Assembly (NCBI GenBank): GCA_003220855.1
Contig: QHTP01000005.1
Span: forward strand, 1-26,280
Length of the DNA stretch: 26,280 nt
Reading direction: 5' to 3'
Origin: Gemmatimonadota bacterium
GTDB taxonomy: Bacteria; Gemmatimonadota; Gemmatimonadetes; Gemmatimonadales; GWC2-71-9
The position numbers and the translations under genes are program-made. Positions 14,336-22,258 of the stretch are shown here, piece after piece (the first letter of the stretch is position 1; each line of letters opens with the position of its first letter). The notes beneath the pieces were generated by a model, which was given only the letters and a program-made list of their open reading frames with translations, was not told the DNA's origin and searched no databases.

Positions 14336-15041
14336 GCTGTCGCTGGTCGTGCCGGTGTACAACGAGCGCGAGAGCCTGCGGATCCTGGTGGAGGAGATCG
14401 GCCGCGCGCTGGCGGGGCGGCGCTACGAGGTCGTGGCGGTGGACGACGGCTCGAGCGACGGCTCGCTCGACGAGCTCAAGGCTCTGAAGCACGATCACCC
14501 CGAGCTGCACATCGTCGCGCTCGCCGCGAACGCGGGGCAGACGGCCGCGTTCGCGGCGGGATTCCGCGTGGCCCGGGGCCGCGTGGTCGTGACGCTCGAC
14601 GCCGATCTGCAGAACGATCCCGCCGACATCCCGGCTCTCGTGGCGGAGCTCGCCAAGAGCGGCGCCACGGCGGTTGCGGGATACCGCGTCGACCGGCGCG
14701 ACAATGGCTGGAAGCGGCTGCAGAGCCGCATCGCCAACGGGGTGCGCAACCGGCTGAATCGGGAGACGATCCGGGACACCGGCTGCTCGCTAAAGGCGTT
14801 CCGCGCCGACGCGCTGCGCGAGCTGGCCCTCTTCAACGGCATGCATCGCTTCCTCCCGACCCTCATCCGGATGCAGGGGGGCAGCGTGCGGGAGGTGCCC
14901 GTGCGGCACCGCCCCCGGCGCTACGGAAAGACCAAGTACGGGATGTGGAACCGCGTGTTCCGAGGGCTGGCGGACGCACTCGCCGTCCGCTGGATGCAGC
15001 GCCGGGCGCTGCGCTATCGCGTGCGGGAGGAGCTGCCCTGA
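14319..15041 (+). CDS. Family 2 glycosyltransferase (dolichol-phosphate mannose synthase-like)
   Basis: 240 residues. GT-A fold signatures: LSLVVPVYNERE at the start, VDDGSSDGS (nucleotide binding), TLDADLQNDP (the metal-binding DxD) and a late RRYGKTKYG motif typical of polyprenyl-phosphate sugar transferases (DPM1/GtrB/ArnC type). Those proteins transfer a sugar from a nucleotide to a lipid phosphate on the inner membrane face. Unlike GtrB or ArnC it has no C-terminal transmembrane helices, so it may dock on the two-TM protein encoded just upstream (17-base overlap). Its TGA overlaps the ATG of the next gene by one base. Confidence 0.93.
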   Translation: MSAPVELSLVVPVYNERESLRILVEEIGRALAGRRYEVVAVDDGSSDGSLDELKALKHDHPELHIVALAANAGQTAAFAAGFRVARGRVVVTLDADLQNDPADIPALVAELAKSGATAVAGYRVDRRDNGWKRLQSRIANGVRNRLNRETIRDTGCSLKAFRADALRELALFNGMHRFLPTLIRMQGGSVREVPVRHRPRRYGKTKYGMWNRVFRGLADALAVRWMQRRALRYRVREELP

Positions 15042-15376
15042 TGCACGAGGATTGGGTGCGCCAGGTCGACCTGGAGCTGGACGGCGAGCTCAGCCTGCCC
15101 GAGCGCGCCGCGCTGTCACGCCACCTCGCTACGTGCCGGCACTGCGCCGAAGCGCGCGTCAGCCACCTCGAGATGCGCGTGGCGTTCGCGCGCTCGGCGG
15201 GGGAACCCCACGCCCGCACCGTGCCCCGCCCCCGCATCCGCGCCCGGGCGCTGGCCATCGCGGTCGCGCTCGCCCTCGTCGCCGGGGCGGCCGCGGGGTG
15301 GCTGGCATACGGGCGCTGGGGTGGACCGGGTGCGGGCCCGCTCGAGGCGACGCGTGCGACGTTCGTGGCGCAGTAG
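15041..15376 (+). CDS. Anti-sigma-like zinc-finger membrane protein (zf-HC2)
   Basis: 111 residues. The N-terminal part has the H-x3-C-x2-C zinc motif of ZAS/zf-HC2 anti-sigma factors (H28, C32, C35 in RHLATCRHC) preceded by ELSLPERAAL. One transmembrane helix spans about 66-88 (ALAIAVALALVAGAAAG), with a short tail outside. Such proteins normally hold an ECF sigma factor at the membrane, yet no sigma gene is in the window. It starts at the last base of the GT2 stop and overlaps the next gene by 23 bases, so it is translated with a glycosyltransferase and an unknown secreted protein. Confidence 0.82.
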   Translation: MHEDWVRQVDLELDGELSLPERAALSRHLATCRHCAEARVSHLEMRVAFARSAGEPHARTVPRPRIRARALAIAVALALVAGAAAGWLAYGRWGGPGAGPLEATRATFVAQ

Positions 15377-16241
15377 CCTTCCGTTCGCGGCGGCCGCCCT
15401 GCTGGCCGCCGCGCTGCAGGCGCCGAACTACCGCGTGACCTATCGCCTCCGGGTCGTCCAGCCCGCGGCGGCGGGGGCCGACACCCAGCTGCTCGCGAGC
15501 GGCGTCGTGACCGGCCCGCCGGAGACGAACCTGCGGCTCTCGCTGCGCGCTCCAGGAGCCGAGCTGCGCGGGTTACTCGGCACCCTCCCCGAGCCGGACA
15601 CCGTCAATCTCGCCGCGCTGTTCTTCAGTCGCCGCGCGGTGGGTCGCTCGCGCCGCGGCCTGCCGCTGTGGGAGGAAGACAGCTACCGGCAGTGGACCCG
15701 CCTCCCGTGGGGCGGCACGGCTCGCCTCTATCCATTCGGACCCGCGGGTGCCGGGCTTCCGGGCCGGGCCGGGCGCCCCGCGCCCTGGGTCGAGATCACC
15801 GTCGGTCGTCAGTTCGCCGCCGGCGAGACCCGGGCGAGCGAGGAGGTCACGATCGTCGACAGCGCGGTCCTGTTCGACGCCCAGGCGGTGATTCCGCCCC
15901 GTCGCGTGACCGTGCGCATGAGCCTGGTGCGCGGCGACACCGCGAGCAGCCAGCGCACCGTCGACTTCGTCCCCGAGGCGCCGGGGCGGCGGGTCAGCTT
16001 CGTGCTGGGGGGCGAGACGTTCGATTTCGACGTCACGCTCGAGCGACCCGAGCCTCCCCGCACCGGTCGCGACAGTGCGCTGGCGGTGGATGCGGACGTC
16101 GTGTGCCTGCGGCTGCTGGTCCCGGGCTCGTCGGGGCCCGCGCGCGTCCGCTGCGGCCGCCTCGACAACGTGGCGCGGCGCCTCGCCCTCGTGGAGGGGG
16201 ACACGCTCGTGGCCACCTTTGCCTGGCCGGCCGTGCGGTGA
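15354..16241 (+). CDS. Unknown secreted or periplasmic protein
   Basis: 295 residues, no family recognised. The N terminus (MRRSWRSSLPFAAAALLAAALQA when started at GTG 15354, written here only as its pattern: Arg-rich then Ala/Leu-rich) is a signal peptide. The rest is rich in Val, Thr, Arg and short alternating stretches (YRVTYRLRVV, VTIVDSAVLF, RVSFVLGGETFDFDVTL), consistent with beta structure. GTG 15354 was preferred to GTG 15321 because the signal peptide follows at once. It overlaps the anti-sigma-like gene by 23 bases, suggesting the two work together at the envelope. Confidence 0.75.
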   Translation: MRRSWRSSLPFAAAALLAAALQAPNYRVTYRLRVVQPAAAGADTQLLASGVVTGPPETNLRLSLRAPGAELRGLLGTLPEPDTVNLAALFFSRRAVGRSRRGLPLWEEDSYRQWTRLPWGGTARLYPFGPAGAGLPGRAGRPAPWVEITVGRQFAAGETRASEEVTIVDSAVLFDAQAVIPPRRVTVRMSLVRGDTASSQRTVDFVPEAPGRRVSFVLGGETFDFDVTLERPEPPRTGRDSALAVDADVVCLRLLVPGSSGPARVRCGRLDNVARRLALVEGDTLVATFAWPAVR

Positions 16242-16247
16242 GCGCGG

Positions 16248-16253
16248 TATTAT
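16248..16253 (+). promoter_or_regulatory. -10-like box TATTAT; likely leaderless start of pncB
   Basis: TATTAT is followed by exactly 6 bases and then ATG 16260, and no Shine-Dalgarno exists. This would place the start point on the ATG. No clear -35 box at normal spacing. Confidence 0.5.
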
Positions 16254-16259
16254 CCAGCG

Positions 16260-17318
16260 ATGCCCCGGAAGGCGCGACTCCATCCCTCGATTTTCCACCT
16301 CCCCGTCGAGCGAATGCGGGAGGGGTACTACTCGGATAAGTACTTCGTCCGCACGCGGGAGCTGCTCCTCAAGGACAACCATCGCCCCTGCGTGACCATG
16401 CAGGTGTTCGGCAAGGCGCACGCCTTCCTCGGCGGCATCGACGAGGCGATCGCCATCCTCAAGCTCTGCTCTACCGAGTGGGACGAGCTCCAGGTGTACG
16501 CCCTGTACGACGGCGACGAGATCGAGCCGTGGGAGACGGTGCTCCTCATCGAGGGGCCATACGACGCGTTCGCTCATCTGGAGACGTTGTACCTGGGCGT
16601 CCTCGCCCGTCGCACCAAGGTGGGGACCAACACGCGTCGCGTGGTCGAGGCCGCGCGGCCGAAGCAAGTGATGTTCTTCCCCGCGCGGCACGACCACTGG
16701 CTGGTGCAGACGGGCGACGGCTACGCCGCCCATATCGCCGGCGCGATCGGCGTCTCGACCGACGCGCAGGCATCGTGGTGGGGCTCCGAAGGCGTGGGCA
16801 CTGTGCCCCACGCCCTCATCGCGGCTTACGACGGCGACACCGTGCTCGCCTCCCGCAAGTTCGCCGAGCTCATGGATCCGGGCGTCCGGCTCATCACCCT
16901 CGTCGACTTCGAAAACGACTGCGTCGACACTTCGCTCAAGGTCGCCCGCGCCCTGGGCGAGCGGCTCTACGGCGTGCGCATCGACACGTCCGAGACGCTG
17001 GTCGACAAGTCGGTCATTCCGCAGATGGGTACGTTCAAGCCGACCGGGGTCAACCCGCAGCTGGTGTGGAACGTGCGCGGCGCGCTCGACAGGGAAGGAT
17101 TCCGGTTCGTGCGGATCGTGGTGTCCGGCGGATTCACCGTCGAGAAGATCCGCCAGTTCGAGGAGGAGGACGTCCCCGTGGACATGTACGGAGTCGGGTC
17201 GAGCCTGTTCCAGGGGCGCTTCGACTTCACGGCCGACGTGGTGCGGGTGGAGGGGAAACCGGTCGCCAAGGTGGGCCGCAGCCATCGCCCCAACCCGCGG
17301 CTCGAGAGGGTCGAGTAA
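16260..17318 (+). CDS. pncB: Nicotinate phosphoribosyltransferase
   Basis: 352 residues of the short nicotinate phosphoribosyltransferase class, which joins nicotinate to PRPP to give nicotinate mononucleotide (NAD salvage). Recognisable parts: FHLPVERMREGYYSDKYF-type N terminus (in parts FHLPVERM, GYYSDKYF), RRVVEAA and FFPARHDH, ERLYGVRIDTSE, and the phosphate-binding region VVSGGFTVEKI with VDMYGVGSSL. The nicotinamidase that would supply nicotinate is 5.5 kb downstream in another operon. 18 bases follow the upstream stop, containing a TATTAT box, so it probably has its own promoter. It converges with the S9 peptidase gene with only seven bases between stops. Confidence 0.93.
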   Translation: MPRKARLHPSIFHLPVERMREGYYSDKYFVRTRELLLKDNHRPCVTMQVFGKAHAFLGGIDEAIAILKLCSTEWDELQVYALYDGDEIEPWETVLLIEGPYDAFAHLETLYLGVLARRTKVGTNTRRVVEAARPKQVMFFPARHDHWLVQTGDGYAAHIAGAIGVSTDAQASWWGSEGVGTVPHALIAAYDGDTVLASRKFAELMDPGVRLITLVDFENDCVDTSLKVARALGERLYGVRIDTSETLVDKSVIPQMGTFKPTGVNPQLVWNVRGALDREGFRFVRIVVSGGFTVEKIRQFEEEDVPVDMYGVGSSLFQGRFDFTADVVRVEGKPVAKVGRSHRPNPRLERVE

Positions 17319-17325
17319 CGCGCCG

Positions 17326-19317
17326 CTAGGGGTTCAAGTATTTGTCGTACCACGCCACATACCGCTCCATCCGGTCGCGCAGGTGGCTCGGCTTGCTGAT
17401 CCCGTGATGCTCCCCCGGATAGATCACGAGCTGAGTCTCGACGCCGAGGCTGCGAAGCGCCTGGTACATCTGCTCCGAGTTGAGCAGGGGTACGTTGAAG
17501 TCCTTGTCGCCGCACAGGAACAGAGTCGGCGTGACGATCCGATCGGCGTGCAGGAACGGGGACGATAGCTTGAGCCACACGTCGGCGTGCTGCCAGGGAA
17601 CGCCGAGCTCCCCTTCGTATTCCCGCACGTACTGATCGGTCCCGTACCCGGCCAGGATGTTCGAAGCCGACGCACCGCTCACGGCCGCCTTGAAGCGTCG
17701 GTCCTGGGCGATCACGTAGTTGGTGAGAATCCCGCCGTAGCTCCACCCGCCCACGCCGAGCCGCGCCGGATCGGCCAGCCCCTGCGATACCACGTAGTCG
17801 ACCGCCCCAAGCACATCCTGCGCGTCCTTGTTCCCCCAGTCGGCATAGATGGCCGTCGCGTAGGCCTCCCCCCGTCCCGAGCTGCCGCGCGGGTTCGCGA
17901 CCACCACCAGGTAGCCGCGGGCCGCGAGCACCTGGAACAGATGGCTGAACTCGTACTGGAACTGCGACACCGGGCCGCCGTGGATGCGGAGAATCGCGGG
18001 CTGGCGCGCTCCCGCCCGGGCGTCCGGCGGCTTCACGACGAGGCCGTTCACCATCGTACCGTCGCGGCTCTTGAAGGTGATGGGTTCCGTGGGTGCGAGC
18101 TTCACCTCCTTCAGCCACGCGTCGTTCTGGCGTGACAGCGGGCGCAGCGCCTTTCCGGCGCCCTCGACCGCGTACACCTCGGCGGGCGCGTCCGGCGTGG
18201 AGACGGCGACGGCGACCCTCCCACCCGGCGCCGTGGTGAAGCCGGTGACGACGCGGGCTCCGGCGATCAGCCGCTCGATCGCACCGCCCGCAGCGGGAAT
18301 GCGGGCCAGCTGTACCGAGCGGTCGTCCTCCAGCTGAAACAGGATCGCCGCCCCATCCGGGGACCACGTGGGGTTCGCCACACTGCGGTCGAGCGCGGCG
18401 GTGAGGACGCGGGGCGTGCCGCCCGCGGCCGGAACCACCGCGAGCCTCTGGAGGCCGTAGTAGATGAGTTTCAGCGGCCCGCCCTGGAGGTAGCCGATCG
18501 AGCGCCCGTCCGGGCTCCACGCGGGGCGGCTCTCAGTCTCGGGATCGTTGTCCGGGCCCTCGAACGTCGTGAGCTGACGAGGCACGGCCCCGGGGACGGC
18601 GTCCATCACGTACAGGTCCCAGTTGTTGTCCCGGTCGAAATCGACGCGCCGCTTGCTCACGAACACGAGCGAACGGCCGTTCGGCGACCAGGCGGGAAGC
18701 AGCTCGTCGTACTGCCCCGGCGTGAGGATCGTGCCATGTCCGGTCTCGACGTCGACCAGGTACAGATGGCGCCGCTCCTTGCCGAGATAGCCCATCTCGT
18801 CCTGCTTGAACTGGAACCGGTCGATCACGATGGGGGCGGGGGTCTTGGGCTTCGCCGTGTCGGCGTCCCCAACCACGACCGCGAGCCGCTTGCCATCGGG
18901 GGCCCACACGTAATCCTCGACGTCGCCGCCGAAGCTCGTGAGCTTGCGGCCTTCGCCCCCCGCACGATCCAGCAGCCAGAGCTGCGTGTGCTCGTCCTCG
19001 CGGCTCGAGAGGAACGCGAGCCAGCGTCCGTCCGGGCTCCAGTGCGGCGCGCTTTCCCCCTGCGGCGAATTGGTGAGGCGCAGGGTGCGCGTGCCGTCCC
19101 AGCTCGTCATCCACACCGCGCCGGGCTGCTTGTCCTCGATCGAATCGGCCCGGGCCACGGTGTAGGCGACCCAGGCGCCGTCGGGGGAGAGCTGGGGATC
19201 GGCCACGTCGCGCAGCCGGAACAGGTCCGTGACCGTCACCGGTCGGGGCGCCGGCGCCTGGGCGCCGACACCGCGCCACAGCAGTGTCAGCAACACGGCG
19301 GGGAGCGCACGGGTCAT
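17326..19317 (-). CDS. Secreted S9 (prolyl oligopeptidase/acylaminoacyl-type) peptidase
   Basis: 663 residues. A signal peptide (LPAVLLTLLWRGVGA) is followed by a WD40-like beta-propeller (about 30-400) with repeated SPDGxxxAF/Y strands such as SPDGAWVAY, SPDGRWLAF, APDGKRLAV and SPNGRSLVF, then an alpha/beta-hydrolase domain. The catalytic triad is visible: S526 in GGWSYGG, D606 in DKDFNVP and H637/H638 in GEHHG. It should cut short peptides in the periplasm. Divergent from argC; a TTGCAC -35 and TAGCCT -10, spaced 17 bases, sit upstream, and the -10 ends 8 bases before the ATG. Confidence 0.95.
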   Translation of the reverse strand: MTRALPAVLLTLLWRGVGAQAPAPRPVTVTDLFRLRDVADPQLSPDGAWVAYTVARADSIEDKQPGAVWMTSWDGTRTLRLTNSPQGESAPHWSPDGRWLAFLSSREDEHTQLWLLDRAGGEGRKLTSFGGDVEDYVWAPDGKRLAVVVGDADTAKPKTPAPIVIDRFQFKQDEMGYLGKERRHLYLVDVETGHGTILTPGQYDELLPAWSPNGRSLVFVSKRRVDFDRDNNWDLYVMDAVPGAVPRQLTTFEGPDNDPETESRPAWSPDGRSIGYLQGGPLKLIYYGLQRLAVVPAAGGTPRVLTAALDRSVANPTWSPDGAAILFQLEDDRSVQLARIPAAGGAIERLIAGARVVTGFTTAPGGRVAVAVSTPDAPAEVYAVEGAGKALRPLSRQNDAWLKEVKLAPTEPITFKSRDGTMVNGLVVKPPDARAGARQPAILRIHGGPVSQFQYEFSHLFQVLAARGYLVVVANPRGSSGRGEAYATAIYADWGNKDAQDVLGAVDYVVSQGLADPARLGVGGWSYGGILTNYVIAQDRRFKAAVSGASASNILAGYGTDQYVREYEGELGVPWQHADVWLKLSSPFLHADRIVTPTLFLCGDKDFNVPLLNSEQMYQALRSLGVETQLVIYPGEHHGISKPSHLRDRMERYVAWYDKYLNP

Positions 19318-19325
19318 GGGCGGAA

Positions 19326-19354
19326 AGGCTACGACCCTTGCACTCGCCGTGCAA
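19326..19354 (-). promoter_or_regulatory. Predicted promoter of the S9 peptidase
   Basis: On the minus strand TTGCAC (19354-19349), a 17-base spacer and TAGCCT (19331-19326). The start point would be within about two bases of the ATG (19317). The -35 box is one arm of the palindrome at 19338-19354 and overlaps the argC promoter. Confidence 0.45.
19338..19354. promoter_or_regulatory. Palindrome TTGCAC-5-GTGCAA carrying both -35 boxes
   Basis: A perfect 6-bp inverted repeat with a 5-base centre. Its left arm is the -35 box of the argC promoter and its right arm, on the other strand, the -35 box of the S9 peptidase promoter. Confidence 0.6.
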
Positions 19355-19365
19355 ATGCATATTTT
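19338..19365 (+). promoter_or_regulatory. Predicted promoter of the arg operon
   Basis: TTGCAC (19338-19343), 16-base spacer, TATTTT (19360-19365). The start point is expected about 19372, only 2-4 bases before the argC ATG, so the mRNA would be near-leaderless. Confidence 0.55.
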
Positions 19366-19374
19366 TCCGATGAA

Positions 19375-19390
19375 ATGAATATTAATTCAT
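19375..19390. promoter_or_regulatory. ARG-box-like operator on the argC start codon
   Basis: ATGAATATTAATTCAT contains TGAAT and ATTCA separated by four A/T bases, the ArgR/AhrC consensus (TGAAT-WWWW-ATTCA). It begins at the A of the argC ATG. A weaker half-match (TGCAT) lies upstream at 19356. No argR gene is in the window. Confidence 0.6.
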
Positions 19391-20334
19391 CGGTGCCCGT
19401 GGGTGTCCTGGGGGCCTCGGGCTATGTCGGGCAGGAGTTACTGCGGCTGCTCACCCGGCACCCCGGGGCGTCGGTCGTGTTCGCCACCGCCGACTCGGCC
19501 GCGGGTGAGACGCTGGACGGCGTCGCGCTGGTGCGCGTCGACGATGCGCCGCTCGGGCGCGCCGAGATCGTGCTGTCGGCGCTGCCGCACGGCGTGTCCG
19601 GTCGCTACGTGCGCGAGGCGCGCGCGGCCGGCAAGCGTACCGTCGACCTGTCGTCGGATTTCCGGCTGTCGCCCGAGGCGGTGTACGGCCTCACGGAGGT
19701 GACGCGGCCGCGGCTCCCCGCCGCCGAGCTGGTGGCGAACCCTGGCTGCTACCCGACCGCGGCGCTGCTCGCACTGCTGCCGCTCGTGCGGCACGGCCTG
19801 ATCGACGAGTCGCGCGAGGTGGTGATCGACGCGGCCTCGGGTGTCACCGGCGCCGGCCGCACGCCCAAGCGCGAGCTCCTGTTCGGCGAGGTGGCCGAGG
19901 ATTTCCGGGCGTACGGAGTGGGCAACGACCATCGCCATCTCCCCGAACTGAAGGCCACGCTCGCGCGCGAAGGCAGCTTCACGGGCGACGTGGTCTTCAC
20001 GCCCCATCTGCTCCCCGTGAAGCGGGGGATTCTCGAGACGATCCACGTGCCCTTGACCCGGGAGGTCGACCAGGCGACCGCCGAGGGGATCTACGAAGCG
20101 GTGTACGCCGCCGAGCCGTGCGTGAGGGTGCTGCGCGGCGCGCTGCCGTCGCTCAAGGACGTCGTGTACCGCAACCGGGTCGCGATCGGCGTGGTGGCCG
20201 TGGCCAACGTGCGCCGCCCGCGACTCACCGTGATCGCGGCGATCGACAACCTCGTGAAGGGTGCCGCGGGACAGGCGATTCAGAACATGAACGTGATGCT
20301 TGGGCTGCCCGAGACGGCGGGACTCGTATGCTGA
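19375..20334 (+). CDS. argC: N-acetyl-gamma-glutamyl-phosphate reductase
   Basis: 319 residues; third step of arginine synthesis, reducing N-acetylglutamyl phosphate with NADPH to the semialdehyde. The Rossmann glycine motif is GASGYVGQELLRLL at the N terminus, the catalytic cysteine C125 in NPGCYPTA, and HRHLPE and the FTPHLLPVKRGIL motif are typical of ArgC. ATG 19375 was chosen as it is the first in-frame start after the promoter and sits on the ARG box. First gene of the arg operon; the ATGCTGA overlap of 7 bases couples it to argB. Expected to be repressed by arginine through the operator at its own start codon. Confidence 0.95.
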   Translation: MNINSSVPVGVLGASGYVGQELLRLLTRHPGASVVFATADSAAGETLDGVALVRVDDAPLGRAEIVLSALPHGVSGRYVREARAAGKRTVDLSSDFRLSPEAVYGLTEVTRPRLPAAELVANPGCYPTAALLALLPLVRHGLIDESREVVIDAASGVTGAGRTPKRELLFGEVAEDFRAYGVGNDHRHLPELKATLAREGSFTGDVVFTPHLLPVKRGILETIHVPLTREVDQATAEGIYEAVYAAEPCVRVLRGALPSLKDVVYRNRVAIGVVAVANVRRPRLTVIAAIDNLVKGAAGQAIQNMNVMLGLPETAGLVC

Positions 20335-21098
20335 GCCCGCGCGTGGTGAAGCTGGGCGGGAATGAGCTCGATCGCCCCGGCTGGCTCGCGACCTGCGCCC
20401 GGGCGCTCGTGCGCCTCGATCCGGTGGTCGTGGTGCACGGCGGCGGGCGCGCGATCAGCGCGCTGTGCCGCAGGCTCGGGCTCACCGTCGAGCAGCGGGA
20501 TGGCTTGCGCGTCACTACTCCCGAGATCGCGGAGGTGGTCGAGCTCGTGCTGGGCGGCCCGGTGAACCGGCAGGTGGTCGCGGCGCTGCGCGCGGCGGGG
20601 CTCGACGCCGTCGGGTTGTCGGGCGTAGACGGTGGGCTGCTCGTGGCGCGTCCCGCGGGCGGGCTCGGGATGGTGGGGGAGATCGCTCAGGTGCGCGCCG
20701 GGCTGCTCGAGAGCTTCCTGCTCGCGGGCCTGACCCCCGTGATCGCCCCGATGGCACCCCCTTCGGCCGCCGACGGCGGCCCACCCCTCAACGTCAATGC
20801 GGACGCCGCCGCAGCCGCGATCGCGGGGGCGCTGCACGCCGCGGAGCTGCTGCTCGTCTCCGACGTCGCCGGCGTGCAAGTGGACGGCGTGCTGCGCCCC
20901 GCCCTGGACGCGGAGGACGTGGAAGCGCTGATCGACGTCGGCGCAGCGACGGACGGTATGGCCGCGAAGCTGCGGGCCGCGACCGCGGCGCTCCGCGCCG
21001 GCGCTCGCGCCGTCCGCATCGGCGACCTGCGTCTGCTGGAAGACCCGGGCGCCGGCACGCGCCTCGTCGCCCGCGCTCCCGCTCCGCAGCCCGCGTGA
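20328..21098 (+). CDS. argB: Acetylglutamate kinase
   Basis: 256 residues; phosphorylates N-acetylglutamate. The N-terminal KLGGNELD and VVVVHGGGRAIS bind ATP/substrate; DGLRVTTPEIAEVVELVLGG, AVGLSGVDGGLL, NVNADAAAAAIAGAL and the late TDGMAAKLRAA region follow the order in E. coli ArgB, with similar length. The first motif is KLGG rather than KYGG, as in E. coli. ATG 20328 lies within the argC end; the stop overlaps the argD GTG as GTGA. Some related kinases act in lysine synthesis, but the argC and argD neighbours favour arginine. Confidence 0.92.
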   Translation: MLSPRVVKLGGNELDRPGWLATCARALVRLDPVVVVHGGGRAISALCRRLGLTVEQRDGLRVTTPEIAEVVELVLGGPVNRQVVAALRAAGLDAVGLSGVDGGLLVARPAGGLGMVGEIAQVRAGLLESFLLAGLTPVIAPMAPPSAADGGPPLNVNADAAAAAIAGALHAAELLLVSDVAGVQVDGVLRPALDAEDVEALIDVGAATDGMAAKLRAATAALRAGARAVRIGDLRLLEDPGAGTRLVARAPAPQPA

Positions 21099-22258
21099 CC
21101 ACCGTCCCTTCGGCGCTGTCTGCGCTGCTCGAGGTGTATTCCCGCGCCGGCCCCGTGTTCGTGGCGGGGAACGGCGCGGAGCTCGTCGCCGACGACGGGG
21201 CGCGCTACCTCGACTTCGTCGCCGGCATCGGCGTGAACGCGCTCGGCTACAACCACGCCGTGATCCGCGGAGCGATCGAGCGGGGACTGGGCTCCGGCCT
21301 CATCCATGTCTCGAACCTGTACCGCACGGAGGCGGGCGAGCGGCTCGCGGAGGAGCTCGTGGCGCGCTCGTTCGCCGATCGCGTGTTCTTCTGCAACTCG
21401 GGCGCCGAAGCGAACGAGGCGGCGTTCAAGTTCGCCCGCAAATGGTCCGGCAAGCCGGAAATCGTCGCGTTCTCGGGCTCGTTTCACGGCCGACTGTTCG
21501 CGACTCTGGCCGCTACCGACCGCCCCGAGTACCGCAAGCCGTTCGAGCCGCTGGTCCCGGGCATCCGCATCGTGCCGCGCGAGGATTGGGCGGTGGTGGA
21601 TCACGCCGTGTCGGCGTCGCGCACCGCGGCCGTGATCGTCGAGCCGGTGCAGGGCGAGGGCGGTGTCCGGCCGGTGGATCCCGAGTGGCTCGGGTTCGTC
21701 CGGGAGCTGTGCGATTCGCGCGGCGTCGCGGTGATCTTCGACGAAGTGCAGTGCGGGCTGGGTCGCACCGGTACGCTCTTCGCCTACGAGCAGACGGGCA
21801 TCGTGCCCGACGTGCTCACGCTCGCCAAGCCACTCGCCGGCGGGCTGCCGATGGGGGCGGTGCTGCTCACGGGCGCCGTCGCCGCGGCGCTCAAGCCGGG
21901 TGATCACGCTACGACGTTCGGGGGCGGGCCGCTGGTCGCCGGTGTCGCCCTCGACGTGGTGCGCACGATCGCCGCGCCCGAGTTCCTCGCCGAGGTGCGC
22001 CGCAAGGGCGAGTGGCTCGGCGGACGGCTCGCGCAGCTGGCCGCGCGCCGCACGCGCGTCGCGGAGGTGCGGGGACGCGGCTTGATGTGGGGTGTCGAGC
22101 TGAGGGAGCCGGCAGCCCCGTTCGTCGCCGCGGCTCGCGAGCGGCGGCTGCTCGTCGCGACCGCGGGGCCGAGCGTCGTGCGGCTGATCCCGCCCCTCGT
22201 CGTCACGGACGCGGAGCTCGAGCGCGGCGTGGGGATCCTCGAAGAGGTGCTGGCGTGA
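21095..22258 (+). CDS. argD: Acetylornithine aminotransferase
   Basis: 387 residues, class III PLP transaminase converting N-acetylglutamate semialdehyde to N-acetylornithine. Visible: NSGAEANEAAFKFAR (substrate loop), SFHGRLFATLAAT, VEPVQGEGGVRP, FDEVQCGLGRTG and the PLP lysine K245 in LAKPLAGG. The GTG start overlaps argB, and the TGA overlaps the next gene's GTG (GTGA at 22255-22258). Could also serve succinyl-type or lysine intermediates, but the operon points to arginine. Confidence 0.94.
   Translation: MTTVPSALSALLEVYSRAGPVFVAGNGAELVADDGARYLDFVAGIGVNALGYNHAVIRGAIERGLGSGLIHVSNLYRTEAGERLAEELVARSFADRVFFCNSGAEANEAAFKFARKWSGKPEIVAFSGSFHGRLFATLAATDRPEYRKPFEPLVPGIRIVPREDWAVVDHAVSASRTAAVIVEPVQGEGGVRPVDPEWLGFVRELCDSRGVAVIFDEVQCGLGRTGTLFAYEQTGIVPDVLTLAKPLAGGLPMGAVLLTGAVAAALKPGDHATTFGGGPLVAGVALDVVRTIAAPEFLAEVRRKGEWLGGRLAQLAARRTRVAEVRGRGLMWGVELREPAAPFVAAARERRLLVATAGPSVVRLIPPLVVTDAELERGVGILEEVLA

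Noticed and set aside
15573..17285. Long minus-strand open frame of 570 codons
   Set aside because: It lies opposite two well-supported plus-strand genes, including pncB, and its composition is the His/Arg/Glu-rich pattern of antisense shadow frames in GC-rich DNA.
20328..21098. Reading argB as a LysW-type aminoadipate kinase
   Set aside because: No lysW, lysX or lysK nearby, and the motif order matches E. coli-type ArgB.
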